Assembly (NCBI RefSeq): GCF_017826695.1
Contig: NZ_JAFFZW010000003.1
Span: 248,001-312,000, forward strand
Direction: 5' to 3'
DNA from: Pseudomonas alliivorans
GTDB lineage: Bacteria > Pseudomonadota > Gammaproteobacteria > Pseudomonadales > Pseudomonadaceae
Length of the DNA stretch: 64,000 nucleotides
The position numbers and the translations under genes were made by a program. The notes beneath the pieces are model-generated. The model made no database searches. It worked only from the letters and a program-made list of their open reading frames with translations, and was not told the DNA's origin. Below, in pieces: positions 47,056 through 54,951 of the stretch (its first letter is position 1; each line of letters begins with the position of its first letter).

Positions 47056-47769
47056 TCACGTCACCGCATAGAACTTGCGGACATACCCTGTGCTGGTCCA
47101 CTTGCACGGCGCACCTTGTGCGACGAAGACGGTATCGCCGGTTTTTACCACGACCGCTTCACCGCCCTCGATGCCCAGTGTCACGCTGCCTTCGATGAGG
47201 TTCATCAGTTCGTGGATTCTGTGCGGACGCGAGATACGCTCGTAAGGCGTGGAATCCCAGACACCGATGCGCAGGGTGCTGGCGGTGTCTTCGAAGATGT
47301 TGTTGCTGCGGCACTGCGGCAGCGCGCTGATCATGATTGCCGGATCCGGTGGGGATGACGGTGTGAGCATCGCGAGACGATCCAGGTGCGTGACGCCAGG
47401 CTTGTCCGGTCCGGCGGCCTGTGTGGCCGCGCAGAATGCCCAGACGCTGTCGGGTTGTGCTTCGATCCGTACCTGCGTGCCCCGGCCGATGACGGCGCTC
47501 TCGCCGGTGCTGATCGTAATGGTGTCGGCGCCTGACTTGAGTGTGACGGCACCGCGATGCACGACCAGCATTTCGGTATAGGGATAAGCGTCGACCGACA
47601 CTGAGGTGCTGGAATGAACGACACCGGCGGCGATGCCTGCCTCATCCATGAAGGCTGTACGGCGTTCGTTGGCGAAGGGGTCGCTGGCGTCGAGAGGCCC
47701 CGGTGTGAATTCGGTATCGACATGGCTGTGATCGGCGCGGGCCAGCAGAAGTACGGTGGGTTGAGGCAT
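47056..47769 (-). CDS. Two-domain cupin protein
   Basis: The product has 237 residues. Two cupin barrels are discernible: the first around YTEMLVVHRGAVTLKSGADT with TGESAVIGRGTQ, the second around HRIHELMNLIEGSVTLGIEG with VVKTGDTVFVAQGAPCKWTS, as in the Cupin_3 (DUF861) group. Metal-binding His residues are only partly conserved, so enzymatic activity is uncertain. It is not obviously co-transcribed with its neighbours. Confidence 0.78.
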   Translation of the reverse strand: MPQPTVLLLARADHSHVDTEFTPGPLDASDPFANERRTAFMDEAGIAAGVVHSSTSVSVDAYPYTEMLVVHRGAVTLKSGADTITISTGESAVIGRGTQVRIEAQPDSVWAFCAATQAAGPDKPGVTHLDRLAMLTPSSPPDPAIMISALPQCRSNNIFEDTASTLRIGVWDSTPYERISRPHRIHELMNLIEGSVTLGIEGGEAVVVKTGDTVFVAQGAPCKWTSTGYVRKFYAVT

Positions 47770-47873
47770 GGTTCTGGTCTCGAGAATGGTGTGTGGACTG
47801 TTCGCGGATGTGGGAGAGGCGCTTGCCCGTGATGAGGTCGACGCGGTACTTCAGGAACATCGCGTCATCGTTT

Positions 47874-47900
47874 CATCGCTGGCAAGCCGCCTCCCACAGT
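47874..47900. repeat. Single REP element
   Basis: The core GCTGGCAAGCCGCCTCCCACAG matches the right half of the REP pairs at 28104 and 32319. It lies between the cupin gene and the acetyltransferase gene. Its inverted partner is absent or decayed. Confidence 0.7.
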
Positions 47901-47947
47901 CCGGCGTTTGCTGTGCGGCAGCGCTACGTCGTCGCGCAACGCTGCGC

Positions 47948-48805
47948 TCAGCCAATCGCCTGGGTAATCAACGCAAACTGGCGCACGCCCTGGCTGGGCT
48001 GTGGCACCGCGCCCATGCTCATGCAGGTCACGGCATCGACGCGTTTGAGGCCGACTTCTTCCAGCCAGTCCACCAGCCCGCCATTGGAGGGGATGTCGAT
48101 GCGTACGAAGGCGTAAGGCACCTTGGCCAGCAACTGTTCGATCATATGTCTGGCTTGATCCACGTCCTCGGCAACCACCGGTCCGATGCACAGGCCGCGA
48201 CCGAACGGACGCATCAGGGCGAAGGCCTTCAATTGGCTGTCGCGCTCGATACCTACTGCATGTTCGAGGTTATCGAGCACATCGCTCAACACCTTCGAGC
48301 GATCCATGCCAGTGCCCGCATTGGCGAGTTCAAGAACACGAGCATGGTCGGTCCCGGTCAGGACGCGGCAGTGTTCTCCAGCCTTCAGAGCGGTCGGCGC
48401 GGGCAGTTGGGCCTGACCTTGACGCTGTTGAACTTCACCAAAGCTGACGAAGCCCATCTTTGCGTAGAGCGGCGCGCCTTCAAGGGTGGCGTTGAGCACT
48501 GCTGTACGGGGAGCGACGCTGCCGACGGCCATTTCCATCAGCTTGCGACCGATGCCCTTGCCTTGATAATCGTCGCTGACAATCACCAGACCGATGGTGG
48601 AAAACTCACCCTGATGGCAGGCGAAGGCGCTACCGATCAGTCGGCCGTTGTGCAGCGCGACGAAGCCCTCGGCAACGCGTTGCAGCATGGCCCAGTCTTC
48701 AAGACGGTGCGGCCATTTCAGGGCGATGGACAACTCGTGAGCGTTGGCCACATCGGCGGCAGTCATCGGGCGGTATTCAAGGTCGAGGCGTTGCTGGGCG
48801 AGCAT
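47948..48805 (-). CDS. Two-domain GNAT acetyltransferase (YitH/Acetyltransf_18 type)
   Basis: The product has 285 residues. The N-terminal GNAT domain includes the acetyl-CoA loop IGLVIVSDDYQGKGIGRKLM and APLYAKMGFVSFGEVQQRQG. The C-terminal half, with LCIGPVVAEDVDQARHMIEQ and DWLEEVGLKRVDAVTCMSMG, matches the companion domain of YitH-like proteins. The ATG at 48805 is preceded by GGGAG. A 24-base imperfect palindrome lies about 40 bases upstream. The substrate is unknown. Confidence 0.85.
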   Translation of the reverse strand: MLAQQRLDLEYRPMTAADVANAHELSIALKWPHRLEDWAMLQRVAEGFVALHNGRLIGSAFACHQGEFSTIGLVIVSDDYQGKGIGRKLMEMAVGSVAPRTAVLNATLEGAPLYAKMGFVSFGEVQQRQGQAQLPAPTALKAGEHCRVLTGTDHARVLELANAGTGMDRSKVLSDVLDNLEHAVGIERDSQLKAFALMRPFGRGLCIGPVVAEDVDQARHMIEQLLAKVPYAFVRIDIPSNGGLVDWLEEVGLKRVDAVTCMSMGAVPQPSQGVRQFALITQAIG

Positions 48806-48844
48806 GGTGTGTCTCCCATCCAGAAGGATGCACTGGCGATAAAA

Positions 48845-48868
48845 GGATACGGCAGGATTGCTGTATCC
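48845..48868. promoter_or_regulatory. 24-base palindrome, candidate operator
   Basis: GGATACGGCAGGATTGCTGTATCC is symmetric at 10 of 12 arm positions (GGATAC-x-GCA-NNNN-TGC-x-GTATCC). It lies 40 bases upstream of the acetyltransferase ATG, where a repressor would act. The cognate regulator is unknown. Confidence 0.5.
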
Positions 48869-49038
48869 CACCTGCGCGACGGGGTGACAAGAGGGGTTTG
48901 AACATTCGGTAGATTTCACGATTGGCAGATCGCCTGACCACAGTTACTGCTTAAAACGGCCGAGACTCCGGCAGCAAATGCTTGAGGTTTTCCAGCGCAT
49001 TCCTGCCTTATATAGCTGCGCGAATCGGCTCGTTCCGT

Positions 49039-49059
49039 GCGCAGTACATTGTGCTGCGC
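49039..49059. promoter_or_regulatory. 21-base palindrome, candidate operator for the catabolic operon
   Basis: GCGCAGTACATTGTGCTGC plus GC forms the palindrome GCGCAG-N9-CTGCGC, with further internal symmetry (ACA/TGT). It lies about 305 bases upstream of the first gene of the catabolic operon. No regulator gene is adjacent. Confidence 0.45.
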
Positions 49060-49363
49060 CACAAGGGATGCAAAGGCGCAGTATCTGCGGTGCAAAGCCG
49101 CGTGTTTGAGCCGGAGCGCCCTGAAAAGGGTCAAAAAAGCACCAAAAACCGGGGTTTGCCCAAGGCTGGAGCGCCCCGCAAAGTCTGCTGAGCGCGCACC
49201 TCAAAACGGTGCTTTCTATCAAGCAGCCAGCACTTTTAACGCCATCTGCTGATTTCACGGTGTTGTAATGAGGGTGTGCTGCAACGTGCAACGCGGTCCC
49301 TTGCATCAGGGCCGGAACTGCTCGTCACGCCATGACCCCAACGAACTTTCAGGACCGCACACA

Positions 49364-50032
49364 ATGAGCTTTCTTCGACCAAAATTCATTACGTTCGACT
49401 GCTACGGCACGTTGACCAACTTTCACATGGGCACCATGACGCGCGAACTTTTCGCTGACCGTGTTCCGGCCGAGCAGATGGATCAGTTCGTGAAGGATTT
49501 CTCGGCGTATCGCCTGGATCAGGTCATGGGTGACTGGATGCCTTACGACGAGATCCTGAAAGTGTCCCTGTCGCGTGTCTGCAAGCGCTGGAACGTCGAA
49601 TACCGCGGCGAAGGCCAGCTCTATTACGACGCCGTTCCGACCTGGGGTCCGCACGCCGATGTGCCGGCCGGTCTGTCGAAGATTGCCGACAAGATTCCGC
49701 TGGTGATCTTTTCCAACGCCAGCGACAGCCAGATCATGTCTAACGTCGAAAAGCTCGGCGCACCATTCTACAAGGTCTTCACGGCTGATCAGGCCAAGGT
49801 CTACAAGCCTCGCCTGGCAGCGTTCGAATTCATGCTCGATAACCTTGGCTGCGGTCCGGAAGACGTGTTGCACGTGTCCTCCAGCTTCCGCTACGACCTG
49901 TTCTCGGCCAACGATATGAAGATCAAGAACAAGGCCTTTGTGGCTCGCGGTCACGAACAGCCTGCCCACAGCTCGTTCGAATATCACCAGATTCCGGACA
50001 TCGGCGGTCTGGCGGGTCTGGTCGGTCTGTAA
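49364..50032 (+). CDS. HAD-superfamily hydrolase, haloacid dehalogenase type II-like
   Basis: The product has 222 residues with the nucleophile motif FITFDCYGTLTNF (Asp12), motif II IFSNASD, motif III Lys in KVYKPRLAAF and motif IV HVSSSFRYDLF. It groups with L-2-haloacid dehalogenases by motif order, but the canonical SSN-x-x-D of true dehalogenases reads SSSFRYD, so a dehalogenase activity is doubtful and a phosphatase or other C-X hydrolase is possible. AGGA lies nine bases before the ATG. It is the first gene of the operon, 42 bases before the FAD oxidase gene. Confidence 0.85.
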   Translation: MSFLRPKFITFDCYGTLTNFHMGTMTRELFADRVPAEQMDQFVKDFSAYRLDQVMGDWMPYDEILKVSLSRVCKRWNVEYRGEGQLYYDAVPTWGPHADVPAGLSKIADKIPLVIFSNASDSQIMSNVEKLGAPFYKVFTADQAKVYKPRLAAFEFMLDNLGCGPEDVLHVSSSFRYDLFSANDMKIKNKAFVARGHEQPAHSSFEYHQIPDIGGLAGLVGL

Positions 50033-50074
50033 GCAGAACGATCCGCGACACGGCATTTTTCAAGGTGCTCTTCC

Positions 50075-51370
50075 ATGAGTGACAAGGGGAACAAGATGCG
50101 CAGTGAGTCCTACTGGCTCGATACGGCTCCAGACTTTACCGGCGCGCAGGCTGGCGCGGTGGAGGGGCAGGCTGACGTGGTGGTGGTCGGTGGCGGTTTC
50201 ACCGGGCTCTCGGCAGCGCGTGCATTGGCCTTGAAAGGTGCCAGCGTCGTGGTGGTGGATGCGGGCCGGGTGATCGGCGAAGCATCCGGCCGCAACGGCG
50301 GGCAGTGCAACACGGGTGTGGCGCAGGATTACGCGTCGTTGAGCGCGACACTGGGTGCAGCTCAGGCCCGCGAATTCTACAAGGCGTACGAAAGCGCAGT
50401 ACAAAGTGTCGTCAGCGTGATCGAGCAGGAAAACATTGCCTGTGACATCAAGCGCAACGGCAAATTGAAGCTGGCCGCCAAGTCGGGCCATTACGAAGGG
50501 TTGGCACGCACCTGCGAGCTGATCCGCCGTGAGGTCGATGCCGATGTCGAGCTGCTGTCGGCGCAGGACATCCGCTCCGAAATCGGCTCGGACGAGTTTC
50601 ACGGTGGACTCCTGCAGCGTAATGGCGTGCAGATCCATGTGGGTCGTTTTGGCCTGGGTCTGGCCGATGCGGCCGTGCGTCACGGCGCGCGGATTTATCA
50701 GGACACAACGGTCAGAGACTGGAAAGCCAACCGCAACGGCTTTGTGGTCAACACCTCGAAAGGATCGATTCAGGCGAAGCAGGTGTTTCTGGCAACAGGT
50801 GCCTGTCAGCACGGCGGACTGGGCTGGTATCGCCGCCGCATCGTGCCGGTCGGCAGTTTTGTGATCGCCACCGAGGTGCTGCCGCAAGCCTTGATCGATC
50901 AGTTGTTTCCCAACCAGCGTGCGTACGTGACCAGTCGCTTGATCGGCAACTATTTCCGCCTCACCCCGGATAACCGTTTGCTGTTCGGCGGACGTGCCCG
51001 CTTCGCCATGTCCAACAGCAGCTCCGATGCCAAGAGCGGCAAGGTGCTGCAGGCGGCCATGATTCAGATGTTTCCGCAGTTGGCGCATGTGAAGGTCGAT
51101 TACTGCTGGGGCGGTCTGGTGGACATGACGTCCGATCGTTTGCCGCGTGCGGGCGAGCACGACGGCGTCTTTTACTCGATGGGCTACAGCGGGCATGGCG
51201 TGCAGATGTCGGTGCACATGGGCCGGGTCATGGCCGACGTCATGGAAGGCAAGGCGCAGGCCAATCCCTGGAAAGACCTGAACTGGCCAGCCATTCCCGG
51301 GCACTTTGGCAAACCGTGGTTTCTGCCTCTGGTCGGCGCTTACTACCGCTATCAGGACAGTCGTCACTGA
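50075..51370 (+). CDS. FAD-dependent amine/amino-acid oxidoreductase (PuuB-like, DAO family)
   Basis: The product has 431 residues. The FAD-binding Rossmann motif is DVVVVGGGFTGLSAARALAL (34-53), followed by GEASGRNGGQCNTGV, the covalent- or tight-FAD signature region of gamma-glutamylputrescine oxidase relatives. The C-terminal YCWGGLVDMTSDRLPRAGEH and GYSGHGVQMS match the same family. It probably oxidises a secondary or primary amine to an imine or aldehyde. Located second in the operon, it would feed the GabD-like dehydrogenase. The substrate is unknown. Confidence 0.9.
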   Translation: MSDKGNKMRSESYWLDTAPDFTGAQAGAVEGQADVVVVGGGFTGLSAARALALKGASVVVVDAGRVIGEASGRNGGQCNTGVAQDYASLSATLGAAQAREFYKAYESAVQSVVSVIEQENIACDIKRNGKLKLAAKSGHYEGLARTCELIRREVDADVELLSAQDIRSEIGSDEFHGGLLQRNGVQIHVGRFGLGLADAAVRHGARIYQDTTVRDWKANRNGFVVNTSKGSIQAKQVFLATGACQHGGLGWYRRRIVPVGSFVIATEVLPQALIDQLFPNQRAYVTSRLIGNYFRLTPDNRLLFGGRARFAMSNSSSDAKSGKVLQAAMIQMFPQLAHVKVDYCWGGLVDMTSDRLPRAGEHDGVFYSMGYSGHGVQMSVHMGRVMADVMEGKAQANPWKDLNWPAIPGHFGKPWFLPLVGAYYRYQDSRH

Positions 51371-51464
51371 GTGTTTTGTTTCACCGTCGTCGTGTGTGTT
51401 TGAAGGACGCTCCGGTCAACCGTGAGCAACTCGGAATTTCCCTTTTTCGACAGGTAGAACTGAT

Positions 51465-53102
51465 ATGGCTGACAAGAAAAACGATTCCCCGCTGATCACA
51501 GGCGAAGACAGCCTGCGCGTTTTCGAGGGTCTCAATCGCGGCCTTTCGCGTCGTGATGCGTTGCGTATGCTGGGCGTTGCCGGGGTTGTTGCGGCAGGCT
51601 CCACCAGCCTGTTCGGCGCCGCCGGAAAGGTCTTCGCCGATGACGACACCGCGCCTGTCAAAGGCAAGCCGGGCGGTCGCATTCGTGTGGCGGGCATGTC
51701 CAGCTCTACAGCCGACACGCTTGATCCTGCAAAGGGCGCACTGTCCACCGACTACGTGCGTCACTACATGTTCTATAACGGCCTGACTCGTTTCGACAGC
51801 CACCTGGTTCCGCACATGGAGCTGGCCGAGAAGATCGACAACAAGGACGCGACGGTCTGGACCATCACCCTGCGCAAGGACGTGACTTTCCACGACGGCA
51901 AGACGCTGACCGCAGGCGACGTGGTGTTCTCGCTGTCGCGCCATAAAGATCCGGCCACCGGCTCGAAAGTGATGCCGCTGATGGCGCAGTTCTCCGAGAT
52001 CAAGGCCACCGGCCCATTGGAAGTACAGATCACCCTCAGCTCGCCGAACGCCGAGTTGCCATCGATTCTCGCCGTTTCCCACCTGCTGATCGTGCCCGAA
52101 GGCACCACCGATTTCAGCAAGGGCATCGGCACCGGTCCGTTCAAGGTCAAGGAGTTCAACCCTGGCGTTCGTTCGGTCAGCGTGCGTAACCCCAACTACT
52201 GGAAACCGGGCCTGCCGTACCTGGACGAGATCGAATTCATCGCCATTGCCGACGAGCCATCGCGGGTCAATGCGCTGCTGTCCGGCGACGTACACATGAT
52301 CAACGAGGTCAATCCGCGTTCTACCAGCCGTATCGCCGCCAGCGCCAAACACCGCGTGGTCGATGCGCCGTCCGGCAACTACACCGACCTGATCATTCGT
52401 CAGGACCAGATGCCGGGCAAGAGCCCTGAGTTCACCGAGGCCATGAAGTACCTGCTGGACCGTGAACAGGTCAAATCAGCAGTGTTCCGTGGCTATGCCC
52501 GGGTCGGTAATGACCATCCGATTGCGCCCGGTTCGCGCTACTTCAACGCTGACCTGCCGCAACGCGCCTATGATCCCGAGAAGGCGAAGTTCCTGCTCAA
52601 GAAAGCCGGCATGGAAAAGATCACCATGGCCGTGGCCGCCTCACCTGCGGCCACAGGATCGGTCGATATCGCCGTGCTGCTGCAGCAATCGGCGAAACAG
52701 GCCGGGCTGACACTCAACGTCAACCGGCTGCCGAGTGACGGTTATTGGTCCAACCACTGGATGAAGCACCCGCTAAGCTTCGGCAACATCAACCCGCGCC
52801 CCAACGCCGACGTGATCTTCTCGCAGTTCTTCCAGTCCTCGGCACCCTGGAACGAATCGGGCTGGAAGAACGATCAGTTCGACCAGTTGCTGATGCTGGC
52901 CCGTGGTGAAACCGACGACGACAAGCGCGCCAAAATGTATGGCGACATGCAGACCCTGGTCAGCCAGAACTGCGGCATCGGGATTCCGGTGTTCATCAGC
53001 AACATCGACGGCGTGGACAAACGTATCCAGGGCTATTCCAGCAATCCGCTGGGCGGTTTCATGGGCTACATGTTCAGTGAGCAGGTCTGGCTGGACGCGT
53101 GA
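51465..53102 (+). CDS. Peptide/opine-type ABC transporter binding protein with Tat signal
   Basis: This 545-residue family 5 solute-binding protein (DppA/OppA type) contains TWTITLRKDVTFHDG-like core (VWTITLRKDVTFHDGKTLTA), GTGPFKVKEFNPG and NPNYWKPGLPYLDEIEF. Its N-terminus carries a twin-arginine motif, LSRRDALRMLG (Arg29-Arg30), before a hydrophobic stretch and a VFA cleavage site near 58, so export is probably by Tat in a folded state. It binds a peptide-like or N-substituted amino-acid ligand; which one cannot be told. Confidence 0.92.
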   Translation: MADKKNDSPLITGEDSLRVFEGLNRGLSRRDALRMLGVAGVVAAGSTSLFGAAGKVFADDDTAPVKGKPGGRIRVAGMSSSTADTLDPAKGALSTDYVRHYMFYNGLTRFDSHLVPHMELAEKIDNKDATVWTITLRKDVTFHDGKTLTAGDVVFSLSRHKDPATGSKVMPLMAQFSEIKATGPLEVQITLSSPNAELPSILAVSHLLIVPEGTTDFSKGIGTGPFKVKEFNPGVRSVSVRNPNYWKPGLPYLDEIEFIAIADEPSRVNALLSGDVHMINEVNPRSTSRIAASAKHRVVDAPSGNYTDLIIRQDQMPGKSPEFTEAMKYLLDREQVKSAVFRGYARVGNDHPIAPGSRYFNADLPQRAYDPEKAKFLLKKAGMEKITMAVAASPAATGSVDIAVLLQQSAKQAGLTLNVNRLPSDGYWSNHWMKHPLSFGNINPRPNADVIFSQFFQSSAPWNESGWKNDQFDQLLMLARGETDDDKRAKMYGDMQTLVSQNCGIGIPVFISNIDGVDKRIQGYSSNPLGGFMGYMFSEQVWLDA

Positions 53103-53133
53103 AAGCGGCTGTGAATCGAGCGGGAGGATGCAG

Positions 53134-54090
53134 ATGAATAGCAACACACTCGGGTTGATCCTGCAGCGCTTCGGCGCTGCGATCGTCACGCTGTTGATCG
53201 TGTCCATGGTGGTCTTCGCCATTACGGCGGTGCTGCCGGGAGATGCGGCGCAACAAGCTCTGGGGCAGTTCGCGACACCTGAACAGGTCGCGGCATTGCG
53301 TACAAAACTGGGGCTCGATCAGCCGGGTGTGGTGCGGTATCTGCAGTGGTTGATGAATCTTCTGGGCGGCAATTTCGGTGAGTCGGTGTCCAACGCGATG
53401 CCGGTGTCCGATCTGATTGCCGGACGTTTCCCCAACACCCTGATGCTGGCCGCGACCACTGCGCTGGTGTCGGTGCCGGTCGCCCTGATGCTGGGCATCG
53501 GTGCGGCAATGGGCCGGGGCGGACGTATCGACAGCGCCCTGAACGTTGTCACCCTGTCGCTGGTGGCGGTGCCTGAATTCCTGGTCGCCACGCTGGCGGT
53601 GCTGATCTTCGCCGTAAAACTGGGCTGGCTGTCGGCGCTGTCCTACGGCGGTGACGCCAGTACGCCGCTGCAATTCATCCGCACCTATGCGTTGCCGGTC
53701 ATGACGCTGTGCTGCGTGATCGTCGCGCAGATGGCGCGCATGACTCGCGCCGCCGTCATCGATCAGCTCGACAGCCCCTACGTGGAAATGGCTCGGCTCA
53801 AGGGCGTGAGCCCTGTGCGTATCGTGCTTCGACATGCCTTGCCCAACGCCATCGGGCCTATCGTCAACGCCGTTGCTTTGAGTCTTTCCTATCTGCTGGG
53901 CGGCGTGGTCATCGTCGAGACAATCTTCAACTACCCGGGCATTGCCAGCCTGATGGTCGATGCGGTGACCAACCGCGACATGGCGCTGGTCCAGGGCTGC
54001 ACCATGCTGTTCTGCGCGGCTTACCTTGGGTTGGTGCTGCTGGCCGACCTGTGTGCAATTCTTTCCAACCCGAGGCTGAGAAACCAATGA
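53134..54090 (+). CDS. Peptide/opine-type ABC transporter permease 1
   Basis: This 318-residue permease is of the DppB type. TM1 is near residues 9-31 (RFGAAIVTLLIVSMVVFAIT), followed by the conserved LGLDQPGVVRYLQWLMNLLG and the coupling loop EMARLKGVSPVRIVLRHALP. The ATG at 53134 has GGGAGG six bases upstream and is preferred to one two codons earlier. It starts 31 bases after the binding-protein gene and overlaps the next permease (ATGA). Confidence 0.93.
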   Translation: MNSNTLGLILQRFGAAIVTLLIVSMVVFAITAVLPGDAAQQALGQFATPEQVAALRTKLGLDQPGVVRYLQWLMNLLGGNFGESVSNAMPVSDLIAGRFPNTLMLAATTALVSVPVALMLGIGAAMGRGGRIDSALNVVTLSLVAVPEFLVATLAVLIFAVKLGWLSALSYGGDASTPLQFIRTYALPVMTLCCVIVAQMARMTRAAVIDQLDSPYVEMARLKGVSPVRIVLRHALPNAIGPIVNAVALSLSYLLGGVVIVETIFNYPGIASLMVDAVTNRDMALVQGCTMLFCAAYLGLVLLADLCAILSNPRLRNQ

Positions 54091-54950
54091 ATCCGATCAT
54101 TGAGACATCTACGCCCGCCGTTCAAGCGCGTGCGCCTCGCAAGATCGCCTGGCTGGGTCTGGTGGGCGCTTCGGTCTGCTTCTTCTGGCTCATGATCGCG
54201 CTGTTCGGGCCATGGCTCGCGCCACATCCTGTGGGCGAGGTTGTGTCCGATAACGTCTTCGAAAACATAAGCGCGGCCTTTCCGTTCGGCACCGATTATC
54301 TGGGCCGCGACATGCTCAGCCGCGTGCTGATCGGCGCACGCTTCACGGTCGGTCTGGCGTTGATCTCCGCCGTGCTCGCCAGCGGCATCGGCACTATGTG
54401 TGCACTGCTGTCGGTGGTTGCACCCAAATGGCTGGACGAAATCATCAGCCGTCTGATGGATGCGTTCATCTCGATTCCGAGCAAGATGCTTGCGTTGATC
54501 ATGGTCTCTGCGTTCGGCTCCTCCGAAGTGCTGCTGGTCTGTACGGCCGTGCTGAGCTACACGCCGGGCGCGTTCCGCATCGCCCGCAGCATGGCGGTGA
54601 ACATCGAAGCGCTGGAGTACGTCCAGGTCGCGCGCACCCGCGGCGAAGGTCGCCTCTACATTGCCTGTCGTGAAATTCTGCCGAACATGCTCAACCCGGT
54701 GCTGACGGATCTGGGCCTGCGCTTCGGCTTCATTGTGCTGTTGCTCAGCGGCATGAGCTTTCTCGGTCTGGGCGTTCAACCGCCGGATGCCGACCTCGGT
54801 TCGCTGGTGCGCGAAAACATCGGCGGCCTCAATCAGGGCGCGCCAGCCATCGTGATTCCTGCGTTGGCGATCGGCTCGCTGACCATCGGCGTGAATCTGT
54901 TTATCGACCGCTTGTCATCGCGGCGTAGCCGACGCTCGGGAGGGCACTGA
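54087..54950 (+). CDS. Peptide/opine-type ABC transporter permease 2
   Basis: This 287-residue permease is of the DppC type. The N-terminal TM is LGLVGASVCFFWLMIALFGP, followed by FPFGTDYLGRDMLSRVLIGA (the DppC hallmark DxLGRD) and the coupling loop EYVQVARTRGEGRLYIACRE. It is coupled to permease 1 by a 4-base overlap, and the ATPase gene begins one base after its stop. Confidence 0.93.
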   Translation: MNPIIETSTPAVQARAPRKIAWLGLVGASVCFFWLMIALFGPWLAPHPVGEVVSDNVFENISAAFPFGTDYLGRDMLSRVLIGARFTVGLALISAVLASGIGTMCALLSVVAPKWLDEIISRLMDAFISIPSKMLALIMVSAFGSSEVLLVCTAVLSYTPGAFRIARSMAVNIEALEYVQVARTRGEGRLYIACREILPNMLNPVLTDLGLRFGFIVLLLSGMSFLGLGVQPPDADLGSLVRENIGGLNQGAPAIVIPALAIGSLTIGVNLFIDRLSSRRSRRSGGH

Positions 54951-54951
54951 G

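Larger units (their letters stand above)
48806..49363. other. Gene-free divergent region upstream of the catabolic operon
   Basis: About 558 bases. It contains two operator-like palindromes (48845-48868 and 49039-49059) and should hold promoters for both the acetyltransferase gene (leftward) and the catabolic operon (rightward). A 120-codon minus-strand frame at 48944-49306 is rich in Cys, Arg and Trp, lacks a ribosome-binding site and has no recognisable features; I do not call it a gene. Confidence 0.6.

Noticed and set aside
48944..49306. 120-codon minus-strand frame in the gene-free region
   Set aside because: It is rich in Cys, Trp and Arg, has no ribosome-binding site, overlaps a palindrome and has no recognisable features.
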